Source: Welwitschia mirabilis
Taxonomy: Eukaryota > Gnetophyta > Gnetopsida > Welwitschiales
DNA length: 21,335 nt
Direction: 5' to 3'
Assembly (NCBI GenBank): GCA_051453625.1
Contig: JBOZIK010000001.1
Span: 205,984,993 to 206,006,327 of the forward strand
How positions within the stretch are numbered: position 1 is the stretch's first letter; every line of letters begins with the position of its first letter. A model generated the notes under the pieces. It worked only from the letters and a program-made list of their open reading frames with translations, was not told the DNA's origin and searched no databases. Made by a program: the position numbers and the translations under genes. Below, piece after piece: positions 19,561-21,335 of this stretch.

Positions 19561-20010
19561 CTTTATCATGATAGTGATTTGCATCTTAATGCCTATTGTG
19601 ATTCATATTGGGCTACTTGTCCATTGACATGACGTTCTCTTACTGGTTACTTCATTATGTTAGGTGTTTCTCTGGTCTCATGGAAGACTATGAAGCAATC
19701 TACAGTATCTCGTTCCTTTGCTAAAGTTAAGTACCGTTCTATAGCCATCACTAGTTCCAAACTCACATGAATTAAGTCTCTTCTTAAGTCTCTTAATGTT
19801 CCTCATCCATGCCCCATGTGTTTATTTTGTGATAGTAAGGTGGCACTCCACATAGCTGCAAATCTCCTTTTTCATGATCATACTAAACATATCGAGGTTA
19901 ATTGTCATTACGTGCGTGATCAGATACAGGCTAGTAATATCGTCACTTTCCATGTTTGGACCATTGAGCAACTTGTTGATATTCTAACCAAGGCTCTTGA
20001 AAAATATTAA
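19561..20010 (+). pseudogene. copia RNase H and polyprotein end
   Basis: Continues the reverse transcriptase frame. AYCDSYWATC (19588-) is the RNase H entry, usually YCDSDWAGC, with the second Asp as Tyr. SLTGYFIMLG and VSWKTMKQSTVSRS follow, then AKVKYR (19720-19734) where AEAEYR is usual, so both Glu residues are Lys. CDSKVALHIAAN and HDHTKHIEVNCHYVRD match the C-terminal half well, ending in QLVDILTKAL and TAA at 20008-20010. Stops occur at TGA before CGT (near 19630) and TGA near 19767, the latter where ELTW is normal. Loss of the carboxylates argues that the enzyme is dead. Confidence 0.9.
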
Positions 20011-20060
20011 TTTTAATATCTTCTTCGCAAGTTGGGCATTCGTGACCTACATGCTCCAAC

Positions 20061-20071
20061 TTGAGGGGGAG
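20061..20071 (+). other. Polypurine tract
   Basis: TTGAGGGGGAG immediately precedes the 3' LTR start and is the standard plus-strand primer sequence of plant copia elements. The purine run itself is GAGGGGGAG (20063-20071), unusually well preserved given the state of the coding region. Confidence 0.93.
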
Positions 20072-20355
20072 TATTAAGATAATTATGGGATAATTATCTC
20101 TAAATATGTCATGTATATTTGTAATATTCTTAAGATATCTTTGATTATCTTTTGTACTTATTTAGATCCATTAAATTAGTGGAGGCTGTTAGAGGTGTAT
20201 GTGCTAGAAGTCCACTAAATTAGTGGAGGTTGTTAGAGGTGTAATGTATTAGAGGTACACTAAATTAACGGAGATTGTTAAAGGTCTAATGTGTATATAT
20301 ATATTTCTTAACCCATTAATAAGAAACATAGAAAATGATTCCCACAAATTCTTCA
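20072..20355 (+). repeat. 3' LTR of the copia element
   Basis: Begins TATTAAGATAATTATGGG, where TG is expected and the G has become A, and ends CTTCA. It aligns with the 5' LTR from ATCTCTAAATATG onward and shares the TATA-like run and terminal AACCCAT...GATTCCCACAAATTCTTCA. It is 284 bases against 327 for the 5' LTR, mostly because it carries one fewer 45-bp repeat (units at about 20166, 20210 and 20255). Confidence 0.92.
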
Positions 20356-20394
20356 TAGATAAAAATAGCTGTGAGAATTCCGACGTCTAAGTGG

Positions 20395-20571
20395 CTAGTG
20401 CTGAGAAGCTTCTGCCAGACCTGGGATGCTACAAGAATATTCACCTATGCACTCATACCAAACCGATGCATAAACTGGAATTGGACCTTCATTGCTAATC
20501 TCAATATGGTATCGTTGCGGCAACTGCGTCAACCTTAAAGAAGCACATTTTAAAAAAGGAAATCTATCCTT
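20395..20571 (-). CDS. Exon of an unrecognised minus-strand gene (likely last exon)
   Basis: On the minus strand CCTTTTACAG, a good plant 3' splice site, ends at 20572. The following 58 codons are open and protein-like: KDRFPFLKCASLRLTQLP, then HIEISNEGPIPVYASVWYE and GEYSCSIPGLAEASQH, closed by TAG at 20395-20397. It joins in phase 0 to the upstream exon across a 194-base GT-AG intron (20572-20765). If TAG is the genuine end, the copia element landed in the 3' flank about 35 bases beyond it. If it is a mutation, the exon was split, since the same frame continues to the insertion point and on past it at 15212 to a CAG/GTTGTG donor-like site at about 15177. The family is not recognised. Confidence 0.55.
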   Translation of the reverse strand, partial: KDRFPFLKCASLRLTQLPQRYHIEISNEGPIPVYASVWYECIGEYSCSIPGLAEASQH

Positions 20572-20765
20572 CTGTAAAAGGACGGTCTAAAGGCTGTATT
20601 TCCACTATTGAAGTTATACATTCACATATTCGCATTCATAATATTGCATAAACAAGGAACAAAACCCGATAAATCAAATCAATGAAAAAATCAAGAAAAA
20701 AATGGGGCTTCCCTCCTTTGCGTGCTTCTTAACTTGCAAGATTTTCTTCTGTTCTTTCATTATAC
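20572..20765 (-). other. Phase-0 GT-AG intron
   Basis: Minus-strand GTATAATG...CCTTTTACAG, 194 bases, T-rich near the 3' side, with stops in all frames. Reading phases agree on both sides, which is the main support for the two-exon structure. Confidence 0.55.
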
Positions 20766-21133
20766 AAACTCTAATAAAAGGCAAACATTACAACGAATGG
20801 GATGCACTTCAATAAGAGGTACATGCTTTTGCTTGGCATTCTTAGAGGCAGTTGAATCAAGTATTTCTTTGTGAGTCAAGGAATTTTCATCAAGCTTGGG
20901 ATCCTCTACATCGTCCACGTCAATGTCTTTCTCAATGATTGCCCCTTGCATTTCTTTCCAAATAGAGTGGCATTCTTTCCATTGCTGTTATCAGTATCAT
21001 TTTGACATTCACTACGCAGCTCTGAAGGGCTTCTTCATGCTTATTCAATAGAATTCGGAGGATTTAGAGATTGATGAAGGGTTTTGACATAGTCCATTTC
21101 CTAGGGATATTGAGCACTCTTTATAAGTTCCCT
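20766..21133 (-). pseudogene. Upstream exon of the same minus-strand gene, partly frame-broken
   Basis: A TTTATTTTGCAG acceptor ends at 21134 and a GTATAATG donor starts at 20765, both consistent with minus-strand splicing. The downstream part is open (20987-20766) and acidic: HSIWKEMQGAIIEKDIDVDD, EDPKLDENSLTHKEILDS, then QKHVPLIEVHPIRCNV. It runs in phase 0 into the next exon. An ATG at 20951 could start a 120-residue spliced protein. Upstream, protein-like words (EMDYVKTLHQSLNPPNSIE, NKHEEALQSC, ECQNDTDNSNGK) occur in different frames with a stop at 21101-21103, needing at least two or three single-base indels. This indicates a pseudogene, or sequencing errors. No family is recognised. Confidence 0.5.
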
Positions 21134-21335
21134 CTGCAAAATAAAAATACCATCATGGATTCAGAAGTATTCGGGGTTTAGGCGTTGAGTTATAGCCGAC
21201 CTTGATATTCTCTCTTTTTATTATAGTGTAGTATCAATTTAACTTGTTAGAAAACTTAACTACAGATTTTTCTTCTCTTTTAATAGATGGTTTTTTTAAA
21301 ATTTTATCTAGCACATTGGTTTCAAAACTACATAG
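21134..21335. other. Probable intron or flank of the minus-strand gene
   Basis: T-rich on the + strand with no open frame of note. If the acceptor at 21134 is real, this is intron sequence on the minus strand. Confidence 0.35.

Larger units (their letters stand above)
15213..20355 (+). mobile_element. Decayed Ty1/copia LTR retrotransposon
   Basis: Nearly complete architecture: 5' LTR (15213-15539), primer-binding site immediately after it, gag start, protease, integrase, reverse transcriptase and RNase H in copia order (integrase before reverse transcriptase), polypurine tract, and 3' LTR (20072-20355). Five bases flank each end, AAGAT (15208-15212) and TAGAT (20356-20360), a 4-of-5 match plausible for an aged target-site duplication. 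Over the first 75 clearly alignable LTR bases I count six differences, all transitions, which indicates an old insertion. The element is 5143 bases including a 945-N gap that may not be real. Numerous stops, several frameshifts and lost catalytic residues make it immobile on its own. Placement within copia lineages was not attempted beyond noting that the motifs fit an Ale/Retrofit-like group. Confidence 0.93.

Noticed and set aside
1-21335. CRISPR arrays, bacterial operons, tRNA or rRNA genes
   Set aside because: No spaced identical repeats, ribosome-binding sites or recognisable RNA gene cores; the sequence is plant nuclear in character.

Overview
The window looks like a gene-poor, AT-rich stretch of a flowering-plant nuclear genome. 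It has three assembly gaps (3236-4216, 12437-12536, 15695-16639), an (AC)n microsatellite, long TAATA-type low-complexity DNA, spliced exon remnants, and several layers of decayed transposons. Nothing resembles bacterial gene organisation. Most open frames are short, many lack an ATG, and those crossing N runs are artefacts.

The clearest object is one decayed but structurally almost complete Ty1/copia LTR retrotransposon on the + strand (about 15213-20355). It has two LTRs, an exact initiator-Met-tRNA primer-binding site, a truncated gag, protease (DTGAS), integrase, reverse transcriptase, RNase H, and a polypurine tract abutting the 3' LTR. It carries many stops, several frameshifts and substitutions in catalytic residues of three enzymes. 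Its U3 holds a 45-bp palindrome-containing repeat, four copies in the 5' LTR and three in the 3' LTR. It sits next to, and possibly inside, a minus-strand spliced gene or pseudogene (20395-21133).

The left part (1-3235) contains two separate copia reverse-transcriptase relics on the + strand (about 252-1030 and 1135-1330) and a minus-strand Ty3/gypsy-like gag-protease relic (about 1940-2535). After the first gap, a long minus-strand coding relic with very few frameshifts (4349-5520, perhaps to 5725) belongs to a family I do not recognise. A decayed TPR-protein pseudogene (5940-6423, + strand) follows. A CACTA-type transposon end with subterminal repeats lies at about 7890-8114, and a second unrecognised minus-strand coding relic at 8396-8689.

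The middle (9600-11170) contains a short minus-strand terminal exon that may be kinase-like (9615-9778) and the 3' end of a minus-strand Ty3/gypsy-like element (polypurine tract near 10714, LTR from 10701 with a TATA box at 10229-10236). From 11170 to 14730 I see mainly simple repeats and unassigned AT-rich DNA.

The genes do not form a functional system. The region reads as nested and adjacent transposon debris with pieces of host genes. All family names come from motifs read by eye, and no database search was possible.
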